Shown here in pieces: positions 32,496 through 40,859 of a DNA stretch of 64,000 nt. Source of the stretch: Chloroflexi bacterium ADurb.Bin180. Lineage in GTDB: Bacteria; Chloroflexota; Anaerolineae; UBA2200. The stretch covers positions 1-64,000 of the forward strand of contig MWCV01000011.1 in NCBI GenBank assembly GCA_002070215.1, in the 5' to 3' direction. How positions within the stretch are numbered: position 1 is the first letter of the stretch; each line of letters opens with the position of its first letter. The notes under the pieces are model-generated. The model saw only the letters and a program-made list of their open reading frames with translations, searched no databases and was not told where the DNA came from. The translations under genes were made by a program, and so were the position numbers.

Positions 32496-34910
32496 ATGAC
32501 GCGCAAGTGGAGAATTGAAGAGGGTTGGGCCACCCTGCTTCTCCTCACAGCGATGCTCTTGTCCGTGGTCTGGGCGGTCCGCGCCGCCGAGTGGACCGAC
32601 GGCCTGGGCATCCTGCAATGGGTCGCGCTGATGGCACTGTTGGTCAGCCTGGTCGTGACTCAGTTGCGTCGCTTCCCTGCGCTGCTCGCCTGGCCGCTGC
32701 TGCTCGTCGCGGGGGTGCTCTGGATCGTGCTGATGCTGAGCCTGGTTTTTCGAACGCCGCTTGTCCCGGAAGGGCTCGTGGCTCCGTCGGCCGCCCTGGC
32801 TCTGCGCGTGCGCGTGATGCTGCAACAGATGTGGCTCTGGGTGCTTGCTCCCGCCGAGGTAGAGACCTGGCTCTCCAACTTTATGTTCATCTCGCTCCTG
32901 TCGGCCCTCACCTGGCTGCTCACCATCTGGAGCACCTGGGCGCTGTTGCGATGGCACTGGGTGTGGGGCGCCATCATCCCCGCCGGCGCTGCCTGTCTGG
33001 TCAACATCTACTACGGCCCCCCGCGCTTGCTCATCTACCTGGTGGTCTACCTGCTTAGCGCTCTGCTCCTGGTGGTGCGCATGCACGTCTACCTCCGGCA
33101 GCGCTTTTGGCGCATGCAGTCCATCAACTATAACCTCGACGTTGACCTCGAGTTCCTCCGCGATGGGTTGATCGTTTCGTCTCTGGTGCTAGCCCTCGCC
33201 TGGACCTTGCCCGTGGCAGCAAGAAGCCCGGGCCTGGCCAGCTTCTGGGCCAGGTTTCAGGATCCCTGGAATCAGGTGCAAGAGCGGTGGAATCGCATCT
33301 TTACCTCACTCAACTACCAGGGCTCTTCAACGCTGGTGCAGTTTGGCAAGGCAATGACCCTGGGCGGAGCGGTGAACCTGGGCAACACACCGGTGATGGA
33401 AGTGGAGTGCGTCGAACCCTCATACTGGCAGGCGGTCTCTTATGACCACTATACCGGCTCCGGCTGGGTCAACTCGGACCAGGTTCAGTTGACTCTCCAA
33501 CCGGCGGGGCAGGCCATCTGGCGCACCGCTGACGGTCAGGAGGCAACTGGCCCAGGGGTGGTCGTTTCCAGCCGCGTGGGAAAGATCAAGGTGGTCGAAC
33601 CACCGGCGACCCTTGCCTTGCCCTTTGACGCCCAGCGACTGATGACCTACACCGTCCATATGGTCGAGTCCGGAGAGAACTTGCTCTTTGTTCCTGGCCA
33701 GATCCTTGCCGTGAGTCAGCCGTCAACTGTTCTTGTGGCCGGCCAGGGTATTGCCGGGGGTTTGTCTGACCTCGATGTGTCAATGGTCCAGAGCAACGGG
33801 GTTCTCCGGCACGCTCAGAGCTACAGTGGCGTCGCCCTGGTATCCACTGCCACCGCTGCACAGTTGAGGAATGCCGGCAGCTCCTACCCCCGTGACATTC
33901 GTGAGCGCTATCTGACGCTTCCTCGCACTCTGCCGGAACGCGTGAGAACCCTGGCGCGCGAGATTACTGCCGGCGCGACCAATCCCTACGACCGCGCCCT
34001 GGCCATTCAGACCTACCTCCGCGGCATTCAGTACGACCAGTACATCGCTGCACCGCCGGCGGGCAGCGACGTGGTCGACTGGTTCCTGTTCGAGAACCGT
34101 CGTGGTTACTGCGACTATTACGCTTCGGCTATGGCAATTCTGTGTCGGGCGATTGGCATACCGGCCAGGGTCGCCCAGGGTTACTCTCCTGGCGAGTTCG
34201 ACAGCGCCGTGCGTCGGTATATCGTGCGGCAGCTCGATGCGCACGCCTGGCCTCTGGTGTACTTTCCTGACTATGGCTGGATCAAGTTCGAACCTACGGC
34301 TTCGGAGCCCACGCCAGGACTGGCTGATAATCAGCAGGGCAGCTCGCCCGGGTCGGTTGTGCCCTTGCCTGGTACCACGAACGACCGCAGCGAAGACCGG
34401 TACGGTCCGGACGAAGCCGCTGGCACGCCGGACGGTGCCAGAGAGGTTGCGCTGGTATCAGGCGAAACACTCTACCGACGCCTGCTTGGCTACGCTCTCG
34501 CCCTGGCCGGGGTCCTGCTTGCCGGCATCTTCATTGCCGCCTTGTGGTGGTGTTGGCAGCTCCGCGGCTTGAGCCTGGCTGCCAGAGCCTACGAGCAGAT
34601 GAGGCGCCTGTCGAGCCTGGCTGGCGCCCGCCACCAGCTCTGCCAGACGCCCGCCGAGTTTGGCGAGTCGCTGGGCAGTCTGATGCATCGCTATCAGGAC
34701 GACATTCGCTTTGTCGTCAGTAGATACATCCAGCAGCGCTTTAGCAGAGCAGGTCTTTCTGAGGACGAGAACCGGGAGCTGGCCGTGCGCTGGCAGCGGC
34801 TGCGCTGGCGTGTCTGGGCTCAGGCGCTGACACCGCGCTTTAGATCCCGCCGGCGCTCACAGGTGTGGATTTCGCCCAGCTCACTCCGGCCGCCGACATC
34901 GCCTGGCTGA
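32496..34910 (+). CDS. TgpA-like membrane transglutaminase-family protein
   Basis: An 804-residue protein. The N-terminal 245 residues hold about six membrane segments and a long extracytoplasmic domain follows. The transglutaminase core has a full triad: Cys539 in RRGYCDYYASAM, His583 in DAHAWPLVYF and Asp592 in PDYGWIKFEP. A Ser/Pro-rich linker, another membrane segment (residues about 660-690) and a cytoplasmic DUF4129-like tail follow, the standard TgpA layout. Such proteins often sit beside DUF58 and MoxR genes, which are absent here. Substrates of the family are mostly unknown; protein cross-linking or peptide-bond cleavage at the cell surface is possible. Confidence 0.88.
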   Translation: MTRKWRIEEGWATLLLLTAMLLSVVWAVRAAEWTDGLGILQWVALMALLVSLVVTQLRRFPALLAWPLLLVAGVLWIVLMLSLVFRTPLVPEGLVAPSAALALRVRVMLQQMWLWVLAPAEVETWLSNFMFISLLSALTWLLTIWSTWALLRWHWVWGAIIPAGAACLVNIYYGPPRLLIYLVVYLLSALLLVVRMHVYLRQRFWRMQSINYNLDVDLEFLRDGLIVSSLVLALAWTLPVAARSPGLASFWARFQDPWNQVQERWNRIFTSLNYQGSSTLVQFGKAMTLGGAVNLGNTPVMEVECVEPSYWQAVSYDHYTGSGWVNSDQVQLTLQPAGQAIWRTADGQEATGPGVVVSSRVGKIKVVEPPATLALPFDAQRLMTYTVHMVESGENLLFVPGQILAVSQPSTVLVAGQGIAGGLSDLDVSMVQSNGVLRHAQSYSGVALVSTATAAQLRNAGSSYPRDIRERYLTLPRTLPERVRTLAREITAGATNPYDRALAIQTYLRGIQYDQYIAAPPAGSDVVDWFLFENRRGYCDYYASAMAILCRAIGIPARVAQGYSPGEFDSAVRRYIVRQLDAHAWPLVYFPDYGWIKFEPTASEPTPGLADNQQGSSPGSVVPLPGTTNDRSEDRYGPDEAAGTPDGAREVALVSGETLYRRLLGYALALAGVLLAGIFIAALWWCWQLRGLSLAARAYEQMRRLSSLAGARHQLCQTPAEFGESLGSLMHRYQDDIRFVVSRYIQQRFSRAGLSEDENRELAVRWQRLRWRVWAQALTPRFRSRRRSQVWISPSSLRPPTSPG

Positions 34911-34969
34911 TCCGGACCTGGAGGCGTGACTGCCGCCATAGCGTACGGCTCTTCAATACGGCAAAACAA

Positions 34970-35006
34970 GAACAAGGCGTTGCTGGTAACCAGCAACGCC
35001 TTGTTC
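34970..35006. terminator. Bidirectional terminator between convergent genes
   Basis: Perfect 17-bp inverted repeat (34970-34986 with 34990-35006, loop TAA). On the minus strand it is followed by CTTGTTTTGC, so it ends the DNRLRE operon well; on the plus strand the T-run is poor. Confidence 0.85.
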
Positions 35007-35025
35007 CATCAAGCGAGACTCAGGC

Positions 35026-36501
35026 TCAAGGTGCGACGAAAGTCACCGCCAGGAACGGCCTTTGGTCCGCCACGATCCACTCCGCCGAGCGGAAGCGCAG
35101 CTCCTGGTCCACTCCGAGGCCAAAGAGGAGCACCCCGTCGTTGGCCCCGGGGTTATCGACCCAGCGCTGCACCAACGGGGTCAGATCCCATTCGTAGAAG
35201 CGGTTGGTAAAGTACACAAAGCGCGAGGTTACCCAGTCCTCCAGCCTGTCGCCGCCAATGCCAGCGCAGCCGGCTACGTCCCAGGGATTGTGCTCGCTGG
35301 CCTGATTCCACGTGGCGGAATGCTCGCCCCAGCCGCGCACCACAGGGTAGGCGGCCACGCGCATGCCAAACAGCGTTCGCCGCGACCAGGCATAGAGCGA
35401 CAGCTTGGCGCTCAGAACATGCGCCCCTGTCGGTATGTCGTCTGCCAGGTCGAATCGCAGCAACGCGCGTTCCGAACCGCCATTGCGGCCATTGATCAGC
35501 AGGGTATCCTGGCTGCCCCAATTCGCGTCGGGTCGATATAGGCTGATGTAAGTGTCACTCGCTCCCTGGTACTCTTCTGTCGGGAACCGGCCCTGCTGGA
35601 AGAGGCGCCGCTCGGGAGGCGGAATGGGGGTCGATGTCGGCACCCGTGTCGCTGTGGGCGTCACAGTGGCGGTGCGAGTGGGGGTAGGCGAGTACTGCGA
35701 CGTGGCCGTCGCGGTGGGGCTGGAGGTCCGAGTCGGCGTTGCACTGCGCGTAGCAGTCCGCGTGGGAGTGGGGGTCTGCACCTCGGCGATGTACGTTACT
35801 ACGAGGTAGGGCCGGACTGAGTAGGAGCTGATCTCAGACGGACGGAACTGGTATTGTACGCTGAGCCCATCGGCGATCAGCACCACACCCTCGTTCGACG
35901 TCGGACTGCTCACCCACTGCTGCACCATACTCGTCAGGTTCCACTCAAAGAAATCACGGTTGTTCCCCACCACTCTGGTCACGCCGGACGACCCATCGTA
36001 ATCAAAGGTTGGGTCACCACAACCGGGGGCGTTCCAGAACTCGCTCGCGGTTGCCCTGTTCCAGGTAGCAGTGAATTCGTTCCAGTGGGTCTTGACCCGG
36101 TAGGCAGTGATGTTCAGCGAAAAGGGCTGGCTCCAATACCAGGCGTAGAGGTGCATCGTCGCGTCCAGCACGGTGGCGTTGGTGGGAATCCTGGAGATGT
36201 CGAACTTGATCAGCCCTCGCTCGCGTCCGCCCACGTTTGGATTGATACGCATGGTGGCGGCCGTTCCGTAGGCGGTGTTCGGTTCGTACAGCGACAGATA
36301 GGTATCCGCAACACCCTGGTAGGCTGCATCAGGTGAGACGTTGTCCTGAAACACCAGGGTCGTCGGCGCGGCCGCTGCGGCTGCCCCTGCCTGTCCGGTG
36401 GCGCTGGCAATCAACGAGAGCAGCAGGAGCAGAGCCAGACCGAGTATCGCAACACGCCTCCACAGAGCCACACGGTGATTCGTTGTGAGCTTGTCTTTCA
36501 T
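35026..36501 (-). CDS. Secreted protein with two DNRLRE modules
   Basis: A 491-residue protein. A signal peptide occupies residues 1-38 or so, ending near ASATGQAGA. Two DNRLRE (CBM96-like) beta-sandwich modules lie at about 45-240 and 300-490, separated by a 55-residue Thr/Pro linker. Each has the family pattern: DTYLSLY, a charged strand ending RGLIKFDIS or RALLRFDLA, TATWN or SATWNQAS, a WNLTSMVQQWV helix and a final RPYLVVTY or RPFLAVTF strand. No enzyme domain is present, so it probably has a structural or carbohydrate-binding role. The ATG at 36501 has AGGAGGTACGTAACG upstream. It follows the metallophosphatase gene by 102 bp and ends at the strong terminator. Confidence 0.88.
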   Translation of the reverse strand: MKDKLTTNHRVALWRRVAILGLALLLLLSLIASATGQAGAAAAAAPTTLVFQDNVSPDAAYQGVADTYLSLYEPNTAYGTAATMRINPNVGGRERGLIKFDISRIPTNATVLDATMHLYAWYWSQPFSLNITAYRVKTHWNEFTATWNRATASEFWNAPGCGDPTFDYDGSSGVTRVVGNNRDFFEWNLTSMVQQWVSSPTSNEGVVLIADGLSVQYQFRPSEISSYSVRPYLVVTYIAEVQTPTPTRTATRSATPTRTSSPTATATSQYSPTPTRTATVTPTATRVPTSTPIPPPERRLFQQGRFPTEEYQGASDTYISLYRPDANWGSQDTLLINGRNGGSERALLRFDLADDIPTGAHVLSAKLSLYAWSRRTLFGMRVAAYPVVRGWGEHSATWNQASEHNPWDVAGCAGIGGDRLEDWVTSRFVYFTNRFYEWDLTPLVQRWVDNPGANDGVLLFGLGVDQELRFRSAEWIVADQRPFLAVTFVAP

Positions 36502-36603
36502 CGTTACGTACCTCCTGTGTCCGACCCTCGCAGCAGGGCTTGAATCCCCCCGTGATCCGCCTGATTGACCAGAGGCGCAAGACACCAGACGCTCCCGGTT
36601 TCC

Positions 36604-39132
36604 TCAGGGGAGGTCCGCCAGAGCAAGCTGGTTCTCCGTCCTCACTATCCAAGACGTGTTTTCCCCGTCCTCAGATACGCCACAGGCTTCGAGGCCGACC
36701 CCTCCCAACTGGTACAGCTCAACTTGCACAGTGTTGCCCACCAGACGAATCAGCCGGTAGTGTCCACCGCAGGCCCAGTGGCCTACCAGCAACCTGGTTC
36801 CCGTGCTGGGATCAATAGTGAACGAGTTGGTGTGCCAGTGCCCCGCCACATACAACACCACCCGATAGGCAGCAAAGCGGTCCCTGAGCCTCCGACTGGT
36901 CTCGGGGCTGTACCCATCCGAATCGAGAGGAAAATGGCCAAAGACGATGCAGGGCTTGTCCAGTGTAAGCGCGGCATCCAGCGCGTTCATCGCCCCGGGG
37001 TCGTATGGATAGCGGTTGATAGCTTCGCTGTCAATGCCAATCAGGCGATAGCCACCTGCGTCCCGCCACCAGTTCAGCGGTCCAACGTACCTCTGGAATG
37101 TATCGGGGGTGTCGTGGTTTCCCGGCGTTACCAGCCAGGGGATGGTCATGTTGGCCTGCATGTGCTCGCGGTAGGCCAATGTCTCCGCTTCTGAGCCATT
37201 CTCGGTGCAGTCGCCTGTATCAATAAGCACATCGGCCTGCTGGCTAATGAGACCAGTAACGCTTTGCAGTTGCACGGTGCAGGCGTCGTTGCGTCCGATA
37301 TGCACGTCGGTGATGTGTCCGATCACGAGATTCGGCTCCGCGCGCGGCGTTGGCGTCGGAACGCCTGTCACGTAGGACACAACCAGTCTGGGCCGCAGAG
37401 CGGTGTTGCCGTATTGAGAACTAGCCAGGCGCAGCGTACCGACGAAGGAAGGATAGCTCGTCACCAGCAGCAAACCGTTGTTGTCCACCTCGCCGGAAAC
37501 CCACTTCCTCACCGCCCTGGTGATATCCATATCATACCAGCGGCTCACGCCGCTGGTTCTGACTGCGGCGGTGAGGAGCTGCTCCCGATCAGACCAGGTA
37601 TCTGAGCAGCCTGGAGCGCCCCAGGGCCGGCCGGCACTTGATTCCTCCCACGTTGCCTCGCACAAGTTGACCGTGCGGGAAATGACGTAGGTGCCCAGGG
37701 TGGTGTCTTGCCCGCTCCAGCCAATGGCATAGACCTGCAGCCTCGCCCGGGTGATCGTCGCTCCCTTGGGAATGGGCGAAAGGTCAAAACGAAGCGCTGA
37801 CACATACTGCTGCCGAAAACCGACCACCAGCGTGTCGGTCATACAGTAATTGGTGCTGGGTGCGTACTTGTAGAGATAGGTATCTTCGCAGCTCTGGCCC
37901 GGCCCCTGCTGGATAGTGATGGTGTTCTCGACGCCCGGTGCCGGCGTAGGCGTGATCGTGGCGGTTGGGCTGGCCACGGGTGTGGCAGTAGGCCGCCGTG
38001 TTCCTACCTCAGTCGGACCGGGCTGTGGCACGGGACCAAAGCCATAGTCGACCAGCAGTCGAGGCCGCAACGTTCTGTCCCGGTGCTCTGCACTGGCAAA
38101 GAAAAAGATCTGGATATTGAGCGCATCCTGAGGTGCGCGCAGCAGCAGACCGTTGTTGGGCAGAGAACGCTCTGTCCAGCTCTGAACGAGCGACGTAAGG
38201 TTGAGCCTGTACCAGCGGCCGATCTCCTTCACCAGCACAGTGGCTTCGGGCAGGGGGCGACGGTCCGTGGTGGTGCTGTTGCACCCGGGCAATCCCCAGG
38301 GCTCACCCACCTGCGCCGTGAGCCAGGTAGCTTCGTCCAGGACGGTAGTACGAGTGATGGCGTAGGCACCCACGGTGACTCCCTCGCCGGGAGCACTCCA
38401 GCCAACGGTATAGAGCTCGAGAACGGCCGAGGTGATGCGCGCATCGGGTGGAATAGAACTGAGATCAAAGCGCAAGAGGGATGCCAGGCGCTGCTTCTCG
38501 CCTACCTTGAGCGGGTCGACTGTGTACAGGTAGGTGTTGTCAGCATCGAACTGGTAGAGCGTGGTGTCCTGCGCGCCCTGATAACCATTCACGTCCTGCT
38601 GATATGCTTGCTTTTCCGGTGAGCGCGTCGGCTCGGAAGTGGGTGTGGCCGTCTCGGTGCTGGTCACGCTCGGGGTTGCAGTTGGCGTCCACGTGCTGGT
38701 CGAGGTTGGGCTTGGAGTTGAAGTCAGCGTTGCCGAGGCAGTGCTGGTCATGCTGGGCGTCGGCGGCAGGGTGGCCGTCGGCGAGCTCGTGGCGCTGGGT
38801 GTGCTCGAGGGAGTAGGCGTCGCCGTAGGCGTACAGGTGGCGCTTGCCGTAGGTGTTGGCGTAGCGGTCGCGGTAGTGGTGGCTGTAGGGGTTGCCGTCG
38901 CGGTCGGTTCAGACGGACGGTCGGGCAGGGATTCGATTGCGCCGTGCCGCATGGCCAGAGCCACGTAAGCCGCATGCTTCTGGGTGCCCTGGCTCTGCCC
39001 ACTGGCTGGCGAAGCGGCACCGGCCGGGCTCCACAGCAGTGACAGAGACACCAGCATCACCCAGAACGACAGCAACAGAAAGCACAGCCGGAGTGACGAC
39101 TGCTTGCCCTTCATCGAGAGACTCGAGCTCAT
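36604..39132 (-). CDS. Secreted DNRLRE-DNRLRE-metallophosphatase protein
   Basis: An 842-residue protein: signal peptide (about 15-40), 100-residue Thr/Pro linker, DNRLRE module 1 (about 190-365), linker, module 2 (about 410-595) and a calcineurin-like phosphoesterase domain (about 605-815). Phosphoesterase ligands are visible: [37 protein letters not shown] and VAGHWHTNSF. It would hydrolyse phosphomonoesters or diesters outside the cell. Module 2 plus the phosphatase is closely similar to the C-terminal third of the giant subtilisin gene. Its ATG overlaps the stop of the preceding gene (ATGA), so they are coupled. Confidence 0.88.
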   Translation of the reverse strand: MSSSLSMKGKQSSLRLCFLLLSFWVMLVSLSLLWSPAGAASPASGQSQGTQKHAAYVALAMRHGAIESLPDRPSEPTATATPTATTTATATPTPTASATCTPTATPTPSSTPSATSSPTATLPPTPSMTSTASATLTSTPSPTSTSTWTPTATPSVTSTETATPTSEPTRSPEKQAYQQDVNGYQGAQDTTLYQFDADNTYLYTVDPLKVGEKQRLASLLRFDLSSIPPDARITSAVLELYTVGWSAPGEGVTVGAYAITRTTVLDEATWLTAQVGEPWGLPGCNSTTTDRRPLPEATVLVKEIGRWYRLNLTSLVQSWTERSLPNNGLLLRAPQDALNIQIFFFASAEHRDRTLRPRLLVDYGFGPVPQPGPTEVGTRRPTATPVASPTATITPTPAPGVENTITIQQGPGQSCEDTYLYKYAPSTNYCMTDTLVVGFRQQYVSALRFDLSPIPKGATITRARLQVYAIGWSGQDTTLGTYVISRTVNLCEATWEESSAGRPWGAPGCSDTWSDREQLLTAAVRTSGVSRWYDMDITRAVRKWVSGEVDNNGLLLVTSYPSFVGTLRLASSQYGNTALRPRLVVSYVTGVPTPTPRAEPNLVIGHITDVHIGRNDACTVQLQSVTGLISQQADVLIDTGDCTENGSEAETLAYREHMQANMTIPWLVTPGNHDTPDTFQRYVGPLNWWRDAGGYRLIGIDSEAINRYPYDPGAMNALDAALTLDKPCIVFGHFPLDSDGYSPETSRRLRDRFAAYRVVLYVAGHWHTNSFTIDPSTGTRLLVGHWACGGHYRLIRLVGNTVQVELYQLGGVGLEACGVSEDGENTSWIVRTENQLALADLP

Positions 39133-40859
39133 TGGGGCGAGCCGCCGCTGACCGTGTCAGGGGAGGGTGTCGACACCTGCCCTGATACCGGAAGGTGATA
39201 GTTGATCACCAGACGAGGCCGAAGGTTGGCGTCTTCGGCCTGAGCGGCCGAGAAGAGCAGACTGCCGTCATAGTCAACAGCCGTGGCAAACAGAAGAACG
39301 CCATTGTTGGAGATACTTCCGTTGATCCACTTTTGAACAGCGTTGGTCAGGGCGAATTCGTACCAGCGCCTCGCACCATTCGTAGCAACGGTGCTCTCTA
39401 TGACCGCCAGGCGGTCCGTTGAGGTGTTGTTGCACCCGGGGAGCGCCCAGGGATTGTTCGCCTGCGCATTGTTCCAGGTGGCCTCGCAGGGAGTGGTAGA
39501 GCGCACGATAATGCTAACACCAAGCGTCGAATCCGTGCCACCCCATCCCTCGAGGAAAAGCTGCAACACCGCGCTGGTCACTATGGCGTTATCCGGAATC
39601 ATGCTCAGACCGAATTTGACTATGCCTGCGAGCGACTGTTTGCCGCCCACCTTGATCTGCCCGTCGGCGCAGTAGTTGCTGTTGGGCACATACTGGTAGA
39701 TGTACGTGTCGTCGCAGCCGGCATATCCGCCCACACCATGCTGCAAGCTCAGGGTCGTCTCGCCAGCCCGAGTGGCTGTGGCCGTTGGAGCGAGCGTCGG
39801 GCTGGTGGTTAGAGTCGGGGTCCGTGTCCTGGTCGGCGTAGGGCCGCTCGTAGCGCTCGCACCCGGAGTGGTGGTGGGGATGACCGCAGTCGGTGTGCGC
39901 GTTGCTCCGGCCGGGGTCAGAGTCGGACTCGCCGGTGGTGCGCTTACAGTAGCCCGCGCCAGGGGAGCGAAATCCGCCAGCGCAATGAGCAGCCGGTCAA
40001 TCTCGCCTTCCAGCTTGGCAATCCGCGACTCGAGTGCCAAGAGCCGGTCCTGATCGCGCTCGATGAACAGCAGATTGCCAAACTCCTCGGGAGCGCTGCT
40101 GGTATTCGTTCCCTGCCAGATCAAGTAGCCATCCCAGTTTCCGCCGTCGTCATCGTCGTGCAGACCCAAGTTCAGGCCGACTACCGTACCCGAGACCGGG
40201 GTGCCGGGGATCAGTTGAGCAATGGGAATGGCTACCTCGATGTTGTATCCGCCCTGAACCTGCAAGACGGCAGCGTTGAGCTGGATCGTCGGCGCGCCCC
40301 GGTCTGTCTTGCGGCCATCGGCCACAATCGTGTACTGGTGGTCATCCCAGCCCCAGGCAACCTGGTCGTGCAGCCCGTCGAGGCCGATCTCAATACCGTC
40401 GTCGCGCCAGACATCGGCGCTGTCGGTCACGATGACGTCGTCCTTCACCTCGATCATGAAGTAGAGCCACTGCTCGTCCCAACCGCTGCGGATAACGGCG
40501 CTGAGGTCGGCCGGGCTGTCGATCTTGCCCGAGTAGGAGTAGGCCGTCGCCCTGTTGAGTTCGATTTCATTGCCCGGAGGCCAGTCGCCGGTGAGGCCGT
40601 CGATCATCGGCTTGCTCAACAGGCGAATGCTGACAGCGCTGGCGCCAACATCGGCGGCAGAGACGGCCAGGTCGCTCCGTTGCTGCACCGAGAGTGGCTC
40701 AACGGCTCCTGCCACGGGTCCACCAGGCTCCCCAGACGAACTGGCTCCTGTCTGCCGGGAGGATTTCACCAGTTCGGCCAGCCGCCCGGACCGGGCCAGC
40801 CACACCCCGATCACGACGAGGCACACCAAGACAAACAGGGTCAGAAGCGCTCTTCTCAT
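39129..40859 (-). CDS. Secreted CBM9-like and DNRLRE two-domain protein
   Basis: A 576-residue protein. A signal anchor occupies residues 1-23. Residues about 80-265 look like a family 9 carbohydrate-binding module: PMIDGLTGDWP, WDEQWLYFMIEVKDD, DGIEIGLDG and YNIEVAIPIAQL. A short heptad-like stretch (270-295), a Thr/Pro linker and one DNRLRE module (about 380-560) follow. The module keeps three Cys in the AGCDDTY, SNYC and PCEATW positions plus PGCNN. It has no catalytic domain and may tether the complex to glycans. It is coupled by ATGA overlaps on both sides, with GGAGG before its ATG. Confidence 0.85.
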   Translation of the reverse strand: MRRALLTLFVLVCLVVIGVWLARSGRLAELVKSSRQTGASSSGEPGGPVAGAVEPLSVQQRSDLAVSAADVGASAVSIRLLSKPMIDGLTGDWPPGNEIELNRATAYSYSGKIDSPADLSAVIRSGWDEQWLYFMIEVKDDVIVTDSADVWRDDGIEIGLDGLHDQVAWGWDDHQYTIVADGRKTDRGAPTIQLNAAVLQVQGGYNIEVAIPIAQLIPGTPVSGTVVGLNLGLHDDDDGGNWDGYLIWQGTNTSSAPEEFGNLLFIERDQDRLLALESRIAKLEGEIDRLLIALADFAPLARATVSAPPASPTLTPAGATRTPTAVIPTTTPGASATSGPTPTRTRTPTLTTSPTLAPTATATRAGETTLSLQHGVGGYAGCDDTYIYQYVPNSNYCADGQIKVGGKQSLAGIVKFGLSMIPDNAIVTSAVLQLFLEGWGGTDSTLGVSIIVRSTTPCEATWNNAQANNPWALPGCNNTSTDRLAVIESTVATNGARRWYEFALTNAVQKWINGSISNNGVLLFATAVDYDGSLLFSAAQAEDANLRPRLVINYHLPVSGQVSTPSPDTVSGGSPQ

